64,000 nt of DNA from the NCBI GenBank assembly GCA_032622095.1, contig CP136062.1:161442875-161506874 (forward strand), read 5' to 3'. Made by a program: the position numbers and the translations under genes. Positions 47,345 to 58,604 of the stretch are shown one piece after another (position 1 is the stretch's first letter; every line of letters starts with the position of its first letter). Below the pieces are notes generated by a model. The model was not told the DNA's origin, ran no database searches, and saw nothing but the letters and a program-made list of their open reading frames with translations. Source of the DNA: Siphonodentalium dalli (Eukaryota; Mollusca; Scaphopoda; Gadilida; Siphonodentaliidae).

Positions 47345-47708
47345 TATCATAGAAAGGTGAATTGAAGTTACAAAAATACAACTTCGAACACGATGTTTGG
47401 GCCAGAGCAATTGCTGTGGCATTTTTTCATTGAAAATCCGGAATCGGAAACGATATACTGTACAACTGAAAACGTATATTGCGTTATCTTAATATGAAAC
47501 TATCTTAGAATTTCACGCACTGCTTTCCATAGCGACGATAGCTTTATATTTGCCCCCCCCCCCATGGTCTACAGGTGAAATTTTTATGCGATTTCTGATT
47601 AAAACAATTAACCGGCACTAAGGAAACGATCTCAAATTTACTATTAATATAAGAAACAAAACATGTATTTTCATCACTATATCGACGAATTTGTTCGGAA
47701 ATATTTCG
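47345..47708 (-). repeat. Right arm of the ~390-bp inverted repeat
   Basis: Diverged reverse complement of 40798-41190; the shared phrases are given there. It contains a short run of Cs near 47553. Nearby (47840-47910) is a self-complementary AATTGGCCAA-rich patch. Confidence 0.6.
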
Positions 47709-48000
47709 CGCAGGTTTATTTTGAGACACCACGTACCAAATTATGAAAACATAATTTTGGAGTTCGAACGAGCATGTGGCCATGCACGTTTAAAATAAAG
47801 GTCAGAACAAAGAAATACTAACACTCATTTAATTTGGCCAATTTTTTTTTAATTTGGCAAAAAAAAAAAACAATTATAATTGGCCAAAAAATTGGCCGAA
47901 AGATTTTTCGGCCCAGCGTGCAAGAACACTGGCCATGTCCGTTTAAACTAAAAGTCGGAACCAAGAAATATTAACACTCATTTATATAAGTTGCTGTTAC

Positions 48001-48297
48001 CTTGCTATGATCTGGCGTTGAGTAAAATCCACCAGAAAAGTTTTTGCCCAGCGAGTAACCTTCCTTTAAAAGATGACATGCCTTTGTCGCGACGTCATAG
48101 AACACGTCATCGCAATGCAGCGTGCGCCTACACGCGGTGTTGCAGCGGAGAACATTTGTCAGCGTCACACTCCCGAGTGATGTCAATCCTGTTGCGGGTG
48201 GCATTCGGTAAATAGGAAGAACTGTGTATGAACATCCAGTTTTCTGTATTGCGGCCAACAGAAAAAGCGACAGGACAGGTGCAAGTAACGACATCAT
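48001..48297 (-). CDS. Signal peptide plus PAN/apple-like motif (first coding exon)
   Basis: It starts at an ATG with a classic secretion signal (MMSLLAPVLSLFLLAAIQ, about residues 1-20). It continues with a four-cysteine pattern (LRCNTACRRTLHCDDVFYD..TKACHLL, residues ~50-77) resembling the core of PAN/apple domains, which mediate protein or sugar contacts in secreted proteins. The exon end is taken at AGCAAG followed by GTAACA, a good donor, giving 99 codons and a phase-0 intron; the open frame beyond (to 47971) is intron. Downstream exons were not found. The lectin exons on the same strand begin in phase 1, so they do not join this donor directly. A weaker donor (TTCTG followed by GTGGAT) would give phase 1. 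Either way it is probably the 5' exon of a secreted multi-domain protein. Confidence 0.6.
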
Positions 48298-48736
48298 AAC
48301 ACACTAACGTCTGTCCATTTGTTTTGTTTTTGTTTTTGGCTGCACAGTTGTATTTTCTGACTCTGGATCAGTCACGATTTTGTTTGCTTACCTAAAATAA
48401 ACCTGCTATGATTAGCCAAAATAACGTTTTTGTCAATTGAGATTAATATTGTGCAGATGTTTGAGTATCTCATGTCCTCAGAAACCTGGTGGTGTGATTC
48501 GAATCCGCCGAATCATGTCCGCAGAATCCTGGCAGCGTGAATTCGAATCTGCGCTCGTGGGTTACCAAGACCAAACGCCGACAACTGGTCCAGCAACACT
48601 CAATGCTTTATTTCTCGTAATCCATAGGACATCACAGGATATTGAGAATAGAGATTGTATTCACTGTGGTTAGGATTCTCACTCGTGAAGTGAGCGTGAG
48701 CGCGCTATTGTATTGAATATATTCAGCCGCAACAGT

Positions 48737-49060
48737 GGATATCATTGGAACCGGCTCCTTGACCACATTGTGATAGTTACAGTTATGCCCTGTGCCAATG
48801 CATTCTATTATATATGCGAGTCGACCATAGGTCGCCTCGCATATATAAGAGAATGCATTGGCCTAAAAAAAAAAAATTTAACACTTTTTACCATTTTTCT
48901 TACATTCTTTAACAATTTTATAATTTTTTAACAATTTTTATAATATTTTTCTACATTCTTTGACAATTTTATCATGTGTGTTAAGCCAATCATTCTCTTA
49001 TATATGCGAGGCGACCTATGGTCGACTCGCATATATAAGAGAATGCATTGGCACAGGGCA
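48737..49060. mobile_element. piggyBac-like MITE, truncated copy with both palindromes
   Basis: Begins TGGATATCATTGGAACCGGC and keeps palindromes at 48794-48862 and 48985-49052 (the second lacks one base), with a 122-bp A/T-rich spacer. Both TTAA-flanked ends are missing. The spacer has expanded by AATTTTTA-like repeats compared with the intact copies. Confidence 0.8.
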
Positions 49061-49120
49061 TGTGAAGAGCTTTATGGTATCTATGCAGCGAGAAACATTC
49101 GCGGTGATTGATATCATCTA

Positions 49121-49824
49121 GAGAATCGAACCTGTTACACAATACCGCAATGATTGAACCAGTTGGACGCACTTATTATTTAATTGTCATTACGCCCTCC
49201 TATATAGGGTGTATATTGACAAGCGTTTTTGGGCCTTGTCGTAGGAGTTGATGGAGTAAATATATATTTCTTTTTTTATTATTTAAATTCTTTATTGAGA
49301 ATCGAACCTGTTACAAAATAACGCAATGATTGAACCAGTTGGACGCACTTAATATTTAATTGTCATTACGCTCTCCTATATAGGGTGTATATTGACAAGC
49401 GTTTTTGGGCCTTGTCGTAGGAGTTGATGGAGTAAATATATATTTCTTTTTTTATTATTTAAATTCTTTATTGAGAGTCGAACCTGTTACAAAATACCGC
49501 AATGATTGAACCAGTTGGACGCACTTAATATTTAATTGTCATTACGCCCTCCTATATAGGGTGTATATTGACAAGCGTTTTTGGGCCCTGTCGTAGGAGT
49601 TGATGGAGTAAATATATATTTCTTTTTTTATTATTTAAATTCTTTATTGAGAATCGAACCTGTTACAAAATACCGCAATGATTGAACCAGTTGGACGCAC
49701 TTAATATTTAATTGTCATTACGCCCTCCTATATAGGGTGTATATTGACAAGCGTTTCTGGGCCCTGTCGTAGGAGTTGATGGAGTAAATATATATTTTTT
49801 TTATTATTATTTAAATTCTTTATT
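49121..49824. repeat. 176-bp tandem repeat, four near-identical copies
   Basis: The phrase GAATCGAACCTGTTAC begins units at 49121, 49297, 49473 and 49649, an exact 176-bp period. Each unit contains CCTCCTATATAGGGTGTATA, CAAGCGTTT.TGGGCC.TG and an AT-rich end (TTTTATTATTTAAATTC). Copies differ at only a few bases, so the expansion is recent. The period is not a multiple of three and no frame is open across it. Confidence 0.9.
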
Positions 49825-50899
49825 GACACTATATACATGGACATATTCATATATTTAAAATACAGCATAATGACAATAAAAACAAAATGTCCTAGCGTTT
49901 TCGGGCGGGGGGGGGGGCGTTCGCACGCAACTCACACACGTCTTACACACGTTCAAAATCGAAGACACCTCATGCGGTTTTTGTATTACACGGACCTATG
50001 TTTATGAATGGAATGTCACCAGAAATCTTTTAGTATGTTTTAAATACATGTAATTTATAGTCTCCGATATGACAAAAATTGCTTCTATGCGTGCCCGGAA
50101 TTTATATAGCCTTAATTCGACAATCACCACGAGTACAATCACAAACTAGTTACTTGTCCTCAAAGTACTAGTACATGACAGGGCATGGTATATCTCACAC
50201 CATTCAAACTCGAAGTCGTTAAGGATATATCTCTTTAGTGCTATATATTTCTCTGAGCGGTATCTCTCATCAAGTCCATACCGAAATGATTTCAGAGATA
50301 ATGTATCGGGGTCAAATTTGGTTTTGAATATGCAACATTTAAGCAATGTCAGAAATATATATTTGACACTGAAATTTTGCTGGCGGGGAAGACCGAACAT
50401 TAGAGATAGAGATGTCCAGCTTGTGTTTATCCAGCCATTTTTGTGTGTCATTTATTAATATTTTTACGGCAGAACATTCATAGAATATGTGGACAATGTT
50501 CTCAGGTAAATTACGTACCGGTTACAGTAATCGTCTACATATATCTTCATAAGCAATAACAAACTTTTAGTTCCGATATTGAAACCATTGTAATTTAGAG
50601 TCTCGCAGATAATTGAATGGCTATGATAATATATAAGACCATGAACGTGAGGTTTCATATCTCTTTTGCATTTTGATACACACAAGGGGAATTGATCAAT
50701 GTCTGAGATAACATGGTTATAAAAATCCATGTTTACTTTTTGTTAGCAGGTGAATATCGTTTGGAATGAAGGGGGTCTCATTGCTAGTGAGATCTTTCTT
50801 CGTGTGCTTTGATAAAATGCTTTGACACTTCGTAATGTCATGAAAGTGGTGGGTATGTCAAATATGGCGGTGAAACTTTCGAGTGTGTACAGTTTATTT
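49825..50899. other. Unassigned; possibly LINE 3' region
   Basis: A G-rich run (about 9 Gs) lies near 49908. The minus-strand frames 50146-50451 and 50464-50730 show no recognisable domain, though their position downstream of the LINE relic on the same strand means they could be its decayed 3' part. Confidence 0.3.
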
Positions 50900-53440
50900 C
50901 CTTCTGTGATATATAATATCGTTTATAAATAAGATACCTTTCCCCTTCCAATCACTACTATTTATTGCGTCTTTATTCATTTGGAGTTCATCGTGGTTCC
51001 AAACAGTCTGAGTCACTAGGGTGAATTATCGTTTGGCATATTGTTCAAGCAACTCTTCCAAGCCATAAGAACGCCCCGTCATAAAGGGTTCCCAGTTTTT
51101 GACAAAACAGTGTTCATGTATTTTAAACCATAAGTCGCTAGTAAGGGATCTGAAATTCTCGGGATGTTATGTTCAACTATTTGTACTCTTGTCTCATCGA
51201 GGGTAATACCTGTTATTTTCATTTCAGCGAATATCTCAGCGCAAAAGAGAAAAATATACGGTGATAACGGGTCGCCTTGCCTACAGCCTCTGGATGGCTT
51301 GAAAAATTAAGACAAATTGCCATTAACTAAGACGGCTGATTGAATATCATTGTAAAATGTTTTGATCCATTTTTTTATCGTTTCTCCATAATTAAATGTT
51401 TCTAAGCATTGTTCGATGAAAGACCAGGAAACAGTATCAAATGCTTTCTCGAAATCAATAAGCAGAAGGATAAACCCTGACTGATCTACGTTTATGATGA
51501 AAAGGAGTGTTTTCTTCATGTGGTTATCAATACAAGCGGATGCCAGTTTGTAAGAAACATTTATTAGTGTAATTGGGCGACAGTTCTTTAGGTGTTTCCT
51601 GCCTTTGTCTTTTTTTGGGGATCATGGTTATAACTCCTTGTTTCTGCATTATGGACTTCTCGCCTTTTAGAAAACAATGAATCAATCATTCTAATACGAA
51701 AGGACCTATTGCTGGCCAAACTAGTTTATAAAATTCGACCGTAAACCCGTTCGGACCAAGAGATGTTCCGTTTTTCATGTTTCTAAGAGCTTCTGTTGGT
51801 CTGAGAGAGATAATTCGCCTTCAATAGGCGATGTTTTGTGCGGGATAAGCGGGGTAACTCTATTATGATTTAGAATTCTTTTGCATCGTGATTGGCCGAC
51901 GAAGGATTTTCGGTGAACAACTCTGTGTAAAAGTGTTTGGATCATTCAATAATTCCGGTGGGTTCAGAAATAATTTGACCGCTTTCGTCTATAATTTCTT
52001 CAACTGTTTTTGAAATGAATTTCGTTTTTCCATGTTAAAGAAATATTTGGTAGGTTTCTCTCCCTCCTCCATATATTTAATTCTCGTTCGGACTAAGAGG
52101 CCGTTCATTTTATCTTTCCGACTGTTTTCCAGTTCTGTATCGATATCTCTGATTTTCCATACTATATCTGTCGGATCGGTGCTATCTGAATCACAGTTAT
52201 TGTTCGGTTTCCGTCTTATTTAGAATCAGGCGTATTTCATTACTTATTTTCAATATTTGGTCCTTCTTAACGCTGGTGGAAAACTGAATGCTTTTGCCTA
52301 ACAATGCATCGAGAAACGAAGATGGTGACACAGTAAGTGAGCCGTGTTATTCTTACTGTACCGTTCCACATTTTCTTAATTGTTTGTTTGACTAAGTCCT
52401 TATATTCCTTTTTTCAAAAGAAGCGAATTATGAAATTTCCACAACCCACGACCATGCTTGATTTTATTAAATTGAAGATTCAGGTTTTTGATGGAATGGT
52501 CGGTACGATAACTAGGAAGAATATCAGGATGATCTAATATGAGATCGGACGATATATTAACCCTTTACCCAACAACGGCCCTGTGCCAATGCATTCTCTT
52601 ATATATGCGAGTCGACCATAGGTCGCCTCGCATATATAAGAGAATGCATTGGCTTAACATATTAAAAATGATAAAAATGTAAGAAAAAATTATAACATTG
52701 TTGTAAGAAAAAATGGTAAAAAGTGTTTAGGCCAATGCATTCTCTTATATATGCGAGGCGACCTATGGTCGACTCGCATATATAAGAGAATGCATTGGCA
52801 CAGGGCATAACTGTAACCATCACAATGTGGTCAATGAACCGGTTCCAATGATATCCATATTTGTATGGTGTTATTGAGACAGACCGAAGATATTTTAGGC
52901 TGTTAAAGCTTTATTTGGGCGTTTTTGGCCGGTTTGTTGGGTAAAGGGTTAAGTTAGTAATCAAGTCGAGCCATCATAAGAGGAGAGGTTCTTCGCCATG
53001 TATACCGTCTGATGGAGGGGGTTGGTCAATCGCCATGAATCTACGAAATCGCGACTACTCTTTAAACTTCTATTTCGCCTCTCGCTTTATGGTTGTTGAC
53101 GTTAACGTAATATTTTGTATGGATCGAGTTGTGCTGGACTAAATTCCAGTCACCACATATTAAAATTTGAGTAATGCCAATCTCGAATGTTTTGTCGTTT
53201 AGATCTTTGTAAAATGTTGTTTCATTCAAGCGACATTTGAACCCCCATTACGATCTGATACTATTTTCGAGATCTGTGGTAAAGTGAGTATCTTGAATAC
53301 AATAAATGGAAGCATCTAAGGATTTTAGGTAGTTGAGAACGTCGCGTCGCTTCTTATTTTGGTTTAGCCCTCGACGGTTGACAGAGATAAAATTAAGAGC
53401 TCACATTAAAATAGTCGACACCAAGGCGAAGCCACCACAA
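50900..53440 (-). pseudogene. L1/Tx1-like LINE relic: endonuclease and RT, with a MITE inserted
   Basis: Read on the minus strand with shifts and stops, the parts appear in order. The endonuclease is at about 53400-52955 (NRRGLNQNKKRRDVLNYLKS, YCIQDTHF, ICGDWNLV, YTWRR, ARLDY). After the MITE the endonuclease end and linker continue (PSYRTDHS, FFNMEKRN). RT fingers follow (GPNGFTVEFYK, ITMIPKKDKGRK, CRPITLINVSYKL), then the palm at 51519-51230 ([24 protein letters not shown]), and the C-terminal segment near 50950-51100 ([26 protein letters not shown]). The catalytic YADD block and the following thumb are missing between about 51220 and 51130, an internal deletion. The [11 protein letters not shown] motif and EN layout fit the L1/Tx1 group rather than CR1. 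It is a dead copy. Confidence 0.75.
52561..52948. mobile_element. piggyBac-like MITE with twin 69-bp palindromes, intact copy 2
   Basis: Ends CCCTTTACCCAACA (inverted at the right) are flanked by TTAA at 52557-52560 and 52949-52952. It lies in the opposite orientation to the copy at 38181-38529. Palindromes are at 52585-52653 and 52731-52799 with a 77-bp spacer; the unique part (CGGTTCCAATGATATCCATA, complement of the copy-1 phrase) is on the right. It interrupts the endonuclease frame of an L1/Tx1-like LINE: the minus-strand reading ARLDY before it resumes as NISSDLILDHPDILPSY after removal of the element and one TTAA, confirming insertion and exact target duplication. Confidence 0.9.
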
Positions 53441-54186
53441 TTTCCATACCTTCGTGCATGTGAGACTGGAACAGATATATCAGCGACACGGTTTCACGAC
53501 AGAAATAAACACATAAGTGCAACACATAAGACGAATGAATATATTGAGGATTGACAAACACAAATTTAACAATTTACATCCATACATCTCGCACACCATT
53601 CTCACATCTACATGTATAGGGGAATCTGAAAATGTAGCGCTATTTTACACCTGCTTTCCGGTTTAGTCGTCCTGCCGTTGTGCGTTTCCCGTTTGCTTGG
53701 CCGACATTGTTTGAATTTATGGTGGGGAAGCTGTCGGTAGGCTTATCTTAGATGAATAACAGATTTGCTTATCAGCTATACATAAGATTGTCCACGGCTT
53801 TATCAGCTATACATAAGATTGTCCTTGGTACCGAGGGGGCTACTGGTACTCTGGAATGACCAAATCAATTGCTTTACCCATGTAATTTTGAGTGACGAGA
53901 ATAAACAATTGATTTATCTAAGAGTGTAGCGCCGGGTCTGAGACATGGCTATACTAGAGACATTATCATCTACTGTAGGATACATTATCATCGAGGTTTG
54001 TCAGCTATACATAAGATTGTCATCGGCTTAAAAGTTGTTATTAATAACACAAAATTAGGATAAATTTTCATCGAGGTTTATCAGATATACATAAGACTGT
54101 CCTCGGCTTAAAAGTTGTTATTAATAATACATCATTAGAGCAATAAAATAGCTCCCAGTTTGAGACATGACCAACATAATGAAGAG
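53441..54186. repeat. Short repeats around TCAGCTATACATAAGATTGT
   Basis: This phrase occurs at about 53776, 53802 and 54001, and as a variant at 54080. The last two belong to a ~78-bp direct repeat (53991-54069 and 54070-54145, with CATCGAGGTTT and CGGCTTAAAAGTTGTTATTA). The region leads into the 23-bp satellite. Confidence 0.65.
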
Positions 54187-55615
54187 AATCTCATCATAAA
54201 TCAGATCTTAATCTCATCATAAATCAGATCTTAATCTCATCATAAATCAGATCTTAATCTCATTATATATCAGATCTTAATCTAATCATAAATCAGATCT
54301 TAACCTCGTCATCAATCAGATCTTAATCTCATCATAAATCAGATCTTAATCTCATCATAAATAAGATCTTAATCTCATCATAAATCTGATCTTAATCTCA
54401 TCATAAATCAGATCTTAATATCATCATAAATCAGATCTTAATATCATCATAAAGCAGATCTTAATATCATCATAAATCAGATCTTAATCTCATCATAAAT
54501 CAGATATTAATATCACCATATAGCAGATCTTAATCTCACCATAATCAGATCTTAATCTCATCATAAATCAGATCTTAATATCACCATAAATCAGATCTTA
54601 ATATCATCATAAATCAGATCTTAATCTCATCATAAATCAGATATTAATATCATCATAAAGCAGATCTTAATCTCATCATAAATCAGATCTTAATCTCACC
54701 ATAAATCTGATCTTAATCTCATCATAAATCAGATCTTAATATCATCATAAATCAGATCTTAATCTCACCATAAGTCAGATCTTAATCTCATCATAAATCA
54801 GATATTAATATCATCATAAAGCAGATCTTAATCTCACCATAATCAGATCTTAATCAAATCATAAATCAGATCTTAATCTCACCATAAATATGATCTTATT
54901 CTCATCATAAATCAGATCTTAATATCATCATAAATCAGATATTAATATCATCATAAAGCAGATCTTAATATCATCATAAATCAGATCTTAATCTCATCAT
55001 AAATCAGATAATAATATCATCATAAAGCAGATCTTAATCTCACCATAATCAGATCTTAATCTCATCATAAATCAGATCTTAATCTCACCATAAATCAGAT
55101 CTTAATATCATCATAAATCAGATCTTAATATCATCATAAATCAGATCTTAATCTCATCATAAATCAGATAATAATATCATCATAAAGCAGATCTTAATCT
55201 CACCATAATCAGATCTTAATCTCATCATAAATCAGATCTTAATCTCACCATAAATCAGATCTTAATATCATCATAAATCAGATCTTAATCTCATCATAAA
55301 TCAGATAATAATATCATCATAAAGCAGATCTTAATCTCACCATAATCAGATCTTAATCTCATCATAAATCAGATCTTAATCTCACCATAAATCAGATCTT
55401 AATATCACCATAAATCAGATCTTAATATCATCATAAATCAGATCTTAATCTCATCATAAATCAGATCTTAATCGCATCATAAATCAGATCTTAATCTCAT
55501 CATAAATCAGATCTTAATCTCATCATAAATCAGTTCTTAATCTCATCATCAAATCAGATCTTAATCTCATCATAAATCAGATCTTAATCTCACCATAAAT
55601 CATATCTTAATCTCA
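54187..55615. repeat. 23-bp minisatellite, about 62 units
   Basis: The consensus is AATCTCATCATAAATCAGAT-CTT. Variants are CTC or ATC at positions 4-6, CATCAT or CACCAT, AAATC or AAAGC, and a 22-bp form lacking one A. Almost every unit holds the palindrome AGATCT. In the right half the variants repeat in blocks: the AAAGCAGATCTTAATC form recurs at 55024, 55184 and 55321 (steps of 160 and 137 bp), indicating a higher-order repeat. There is no coding frame. Confidence 0.9.
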
Positions 55616-55626
55616 ATTGATTAGGT

Positions 55627-56235
55627 TATAGTCGGGAGATTAAAGATACTGCGTCAATGGTAGACAAATAGAAAACAAACAGTAACAAATAATAACACAA
55701 TGACTGCTTAGTCACGCCGCTGAAGATCACAATGCATACGATATCACAATTCACACGAGATCATAAAGCACATGAGATCACAATTAACATGCAAGCATAC
55801 AACTCCATGCAGAGTTATCTCTCATCGCTCCGCTGAGATACCGCTGCAATAAGGACATTTTGGTAAGATTGTCGTCGGGAATTTAAAGATACTGCATCAA
55901 TGGTAGACAAATTCAGAACAAACAATAACAAATAAAAGAACACAATAACGATGAAGAGGTCATTCTCACCAAAAAAAAAAATAGTGCCGAATGGTACACA
56001 GGTTTTAAAATCTAGTACTAAATGAGTTCAAATTTTCGTGTCTGCAATGATTTCAGCTAGAGAATATTCCAAGGAAAATTAAAATGAACTGAAAACTAAC
56101 TGTTGGTGGGCACAAGCCTCTCGGGAACACAGTTACAGTAACTACGTTACTGCCGATCACAAATCCCGTGTACCCTTCAGAACATTTTCAAAACCTGTGT
56201 ATCCGTCAGCACTTTTTTTGGTGAGAGTGACCCCT
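55627..56235. repeat. Direct repeat and hairpin flanking the satellite
   Basis: 55627-55735 and 55868-55970 are direct copies (AAAGATACTGC.TCAATGGT, AGACAAAT, AACAAATAA, CACAATxAC). An inverted pair follows: 55952-56010 (GAGGTCATTCTCACC, GGTACACAGGTTTT) and 56185-56235 (its complement, AAAACCTGTGTATCC, GGTGAGAGTGACC), forming a ~285-bp MITE-like unit. No gene was recognised. Confidence 0.65.
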
Positions 56236-56649
56236 TCAGCCACAATCACTAGTTCCTCACGCCGCTGAATTCACATTGCTCTGTCTCTCTAGTTTTCTCT
56301 CTATCCTGCCTCTCACGACATCATCATTACTATTATTATAATATTTCCATTCCTTCCCGTCCGACCCCCCCCTCTACACTTAATGAAGTTTGAGCGCGAA
56401 GCAAAATGGGAGCAAACTTAACAAAAGCCCTTGGGATTGTTATTTATTCCCTTTTCAATCATTCAATCATCTATACTATTCTATTTTACGTTTATGGACG
56501 GAGTGTAATAACAATTGAATGATATCATCCCACAGAAAAAAAAACCTCTGGAGCTGCCCGGTGATTTTCTGTCTCTGCACATATAAGAATTATATCAAAT
56601 TTCACGATGTGAGAGTATATTAGTACTACAGTTTCGTTTTTTCAATGTA
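56236..56649. other. Intergenic, nothing recognised
   Basis: No gene, RNA or shared repeat was recognised. Pyrimidine-rich around 56290-56380. Confidence 0.35.
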
Positions 56650-57050
56650 CCGCCCCACTGTGAGGGGATTGGATCCCCTAATGTGGAATCTTGTTTGTCG
56701 TGGGTTGGATCAACTGAACGATGGGGGTAGGAGTCCCGGTCGTACTCGGACGGCCTTATCATATGAAGCATAGATTAAAAGGCATGCGAGTACGGGTTAG
56801 CTCATGGCCTACTTCGACCATACATCGCTCCAACACGACTGTTTGAGTTGACCCGGCTCTATCTATCAGACGGTCACACTTCTTCAAAGTGTTTCCGATT
56901 GCTTTATTTTATCTCTTTGTCTCCCTGTCGTCTGCGGTTTAATTTTTCTTCAATATGAAGAGAAGGGTTCACGCTGTTGATGGATAATTGGTCAATAACT
57001 AATTGTTTTGAAAACCCACAAAAAGGAAATTCCATTTGTCCAAAATGTTT
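56650..57050. repeat. Dispersed repeat R, longest copy
   Basis: It aligns with 32924-33140 over its left part and with 24823-25106 over its right part, so it shows that those two belong to one family. It directly abuts the second lectin segmental copy. Confidence 0.65.
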
Positions 57051-57054
57051 GGCG

Positions 57055-58157
57055 AAAACGATTGAAGGCTATCGTCAGCAATCACATCTCAAATTATCAT
57101 TCGTTAACAGGTAGTTACATGTAGCAGTAACTTTGCCAGAATGTATATGAATAACAATTAATCAAAAGTCACACATACTAATTTATCACGACAACGGCGA
57201 TAAGCCGCTAACACCGCGCCTTTTTTAAAATCAAATGACAATGCTTTACCTATTTGTGGTTATCCATTGTCAATTTTGTCCAGTTTTGTTAGTGCACTTA
57301 TACCCGTTATTCCATTATATGTCGCGGGACACAGCGACAAAAAAAAATAACAAAAGCGCGTACATCGGTAAGTCGATTTAGATTTATATAGAGCGGAAAA
57401 ACAATAATGCCGATATATATATGGTTTTATTCTGTTTTTGAAATAAGTTCAATGTGAGCTTATTTTCAGGAGAACAGGCTGGTCAACGCTATATTACCCC
57501 CCACAAAACTTTCGCTTGGGTAGTGGTGCCAATACGTGACATACCGAATATAACCTCTAAAATCACGTGATTTTAACCAACTAACATTCTGCATTCAAGT
57601 TTCACAAGACGAATGCATACACCAGTGTAAATATCCTTGTTTAACCATACAATTAACACCTACCGGTCCCGTGGCCGAATGTTTGTTCCAGAATCTGTTG
57701 AAGGTCATCAAGCATCGCACGACTTGTTACAGATATAAAGTGAGCACCAGGGTCGTCAGCGTGACAATCAGTCAGGGCACCGTCTGCGTACTTTTTCAAG
57801 GGATAGTACTTCAAGCAATAGTCCTCGCCATCAATAATGTACCATTCATAGCCGAGATCGATCCGACAAACTGAAAACGCCAAAGATAAATGTGAATGGT
57901 ACGTCTGCAACATGGTTTTGACTGAAATCGGTTGCATGGCTGGCACGTGGCATAGGAGCATTATCCGGGCCTCAATGGGTGGCGGCCATTTTGGTTCATG
58001 CATTGTTTAAATATGTTTTAAAATGGTGCCTTGTGGGAACCACACAACTATCTTTGACAGATATCGGTCACGGAGCCGATAAATGACACAAGGGCCCTAT
58101 TATGGGATTTCTGTGAAATAAATTAAGTCTATACTGGGCGCAAGTAATGCTTTTGGT
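57055..58157. repeat. Segmental duplication with lectin exon, copy 2 (left part)
   Basis: Collinear with 28915-30035. The similarity stops at the LINE insertion at 58168 and resumes at 62425. It lacks the ~118-bp tandem duplication present in copy 1. Confidence 0.85.
57664..57870 (-). CDS. C-type lectin-like domain, N-terminal half (internal exon), paralog 2
   Basis: 207 bp, paralogous to 29592-29798, with identical length, acceptor (TTTGGCGTTTTCAG) and donor (GGACCG then GTAGGTG), both phase 1. The protein runs CRIDLGYEWYIIDGEDYCLK, KKYADGALTDCHADD, AHFISVTSR, then ILEQTFGHGTG. It differs from paralog 1 at roughly a dozen of 69 residues, without stops or frameshifts. The family cysteines are kept; the final HWTG has become HGTG. 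The lack of disabling changes suggests that both exons were under constraint for some time, but no 3' half lies within 50 kb downstream on its strand except the one at 642-886. The open frame upstream of the acceptor (to 58003) is taken as intron. Confidence 0.78.
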
Positions 58158-58604
58158 TTATCTGGCTTTTTGTTTAAACATATTTTATTTGTTCATAAAT
58201 TAAATTAGTTTATGACAAAAGGGATTGGAGGACAAGTGCTAAATCACTTAGAATACCCTCCTCTCCCTAGTATGATACACTGACAAATTTTATGACACTA
58301 AAGACGAACAAAACACAAGGTATATTATATACATACATATAATGAAAAATATAAGTAAATAAACAGAATGGCGATCGCGGAGGAGAATTGGAGGGTCGGT
58401 TTACAGTGGAGATATGGGATGAGTGTGAGTATGCTTCATCAACCCGTCGGTGATCATTCCCTTGCAACAAGTAACAAAACGATAGTACAGGCATATATCA
58501 ATTATTGAGTGCATAACTGGGATATATTGTACATAGGAAACAAGGTACAAACTTAGAATATAATATTATAAGTAGATGTGGTGTAGAATGGCATGGTCAA
58601 AGTG

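Noticed and set aside
54187-55615. CRISPR-like array
   Set aside because: The 23-bp repeat has no unique spacers between units; it is a contiguous satellite in a eukaryotic context.
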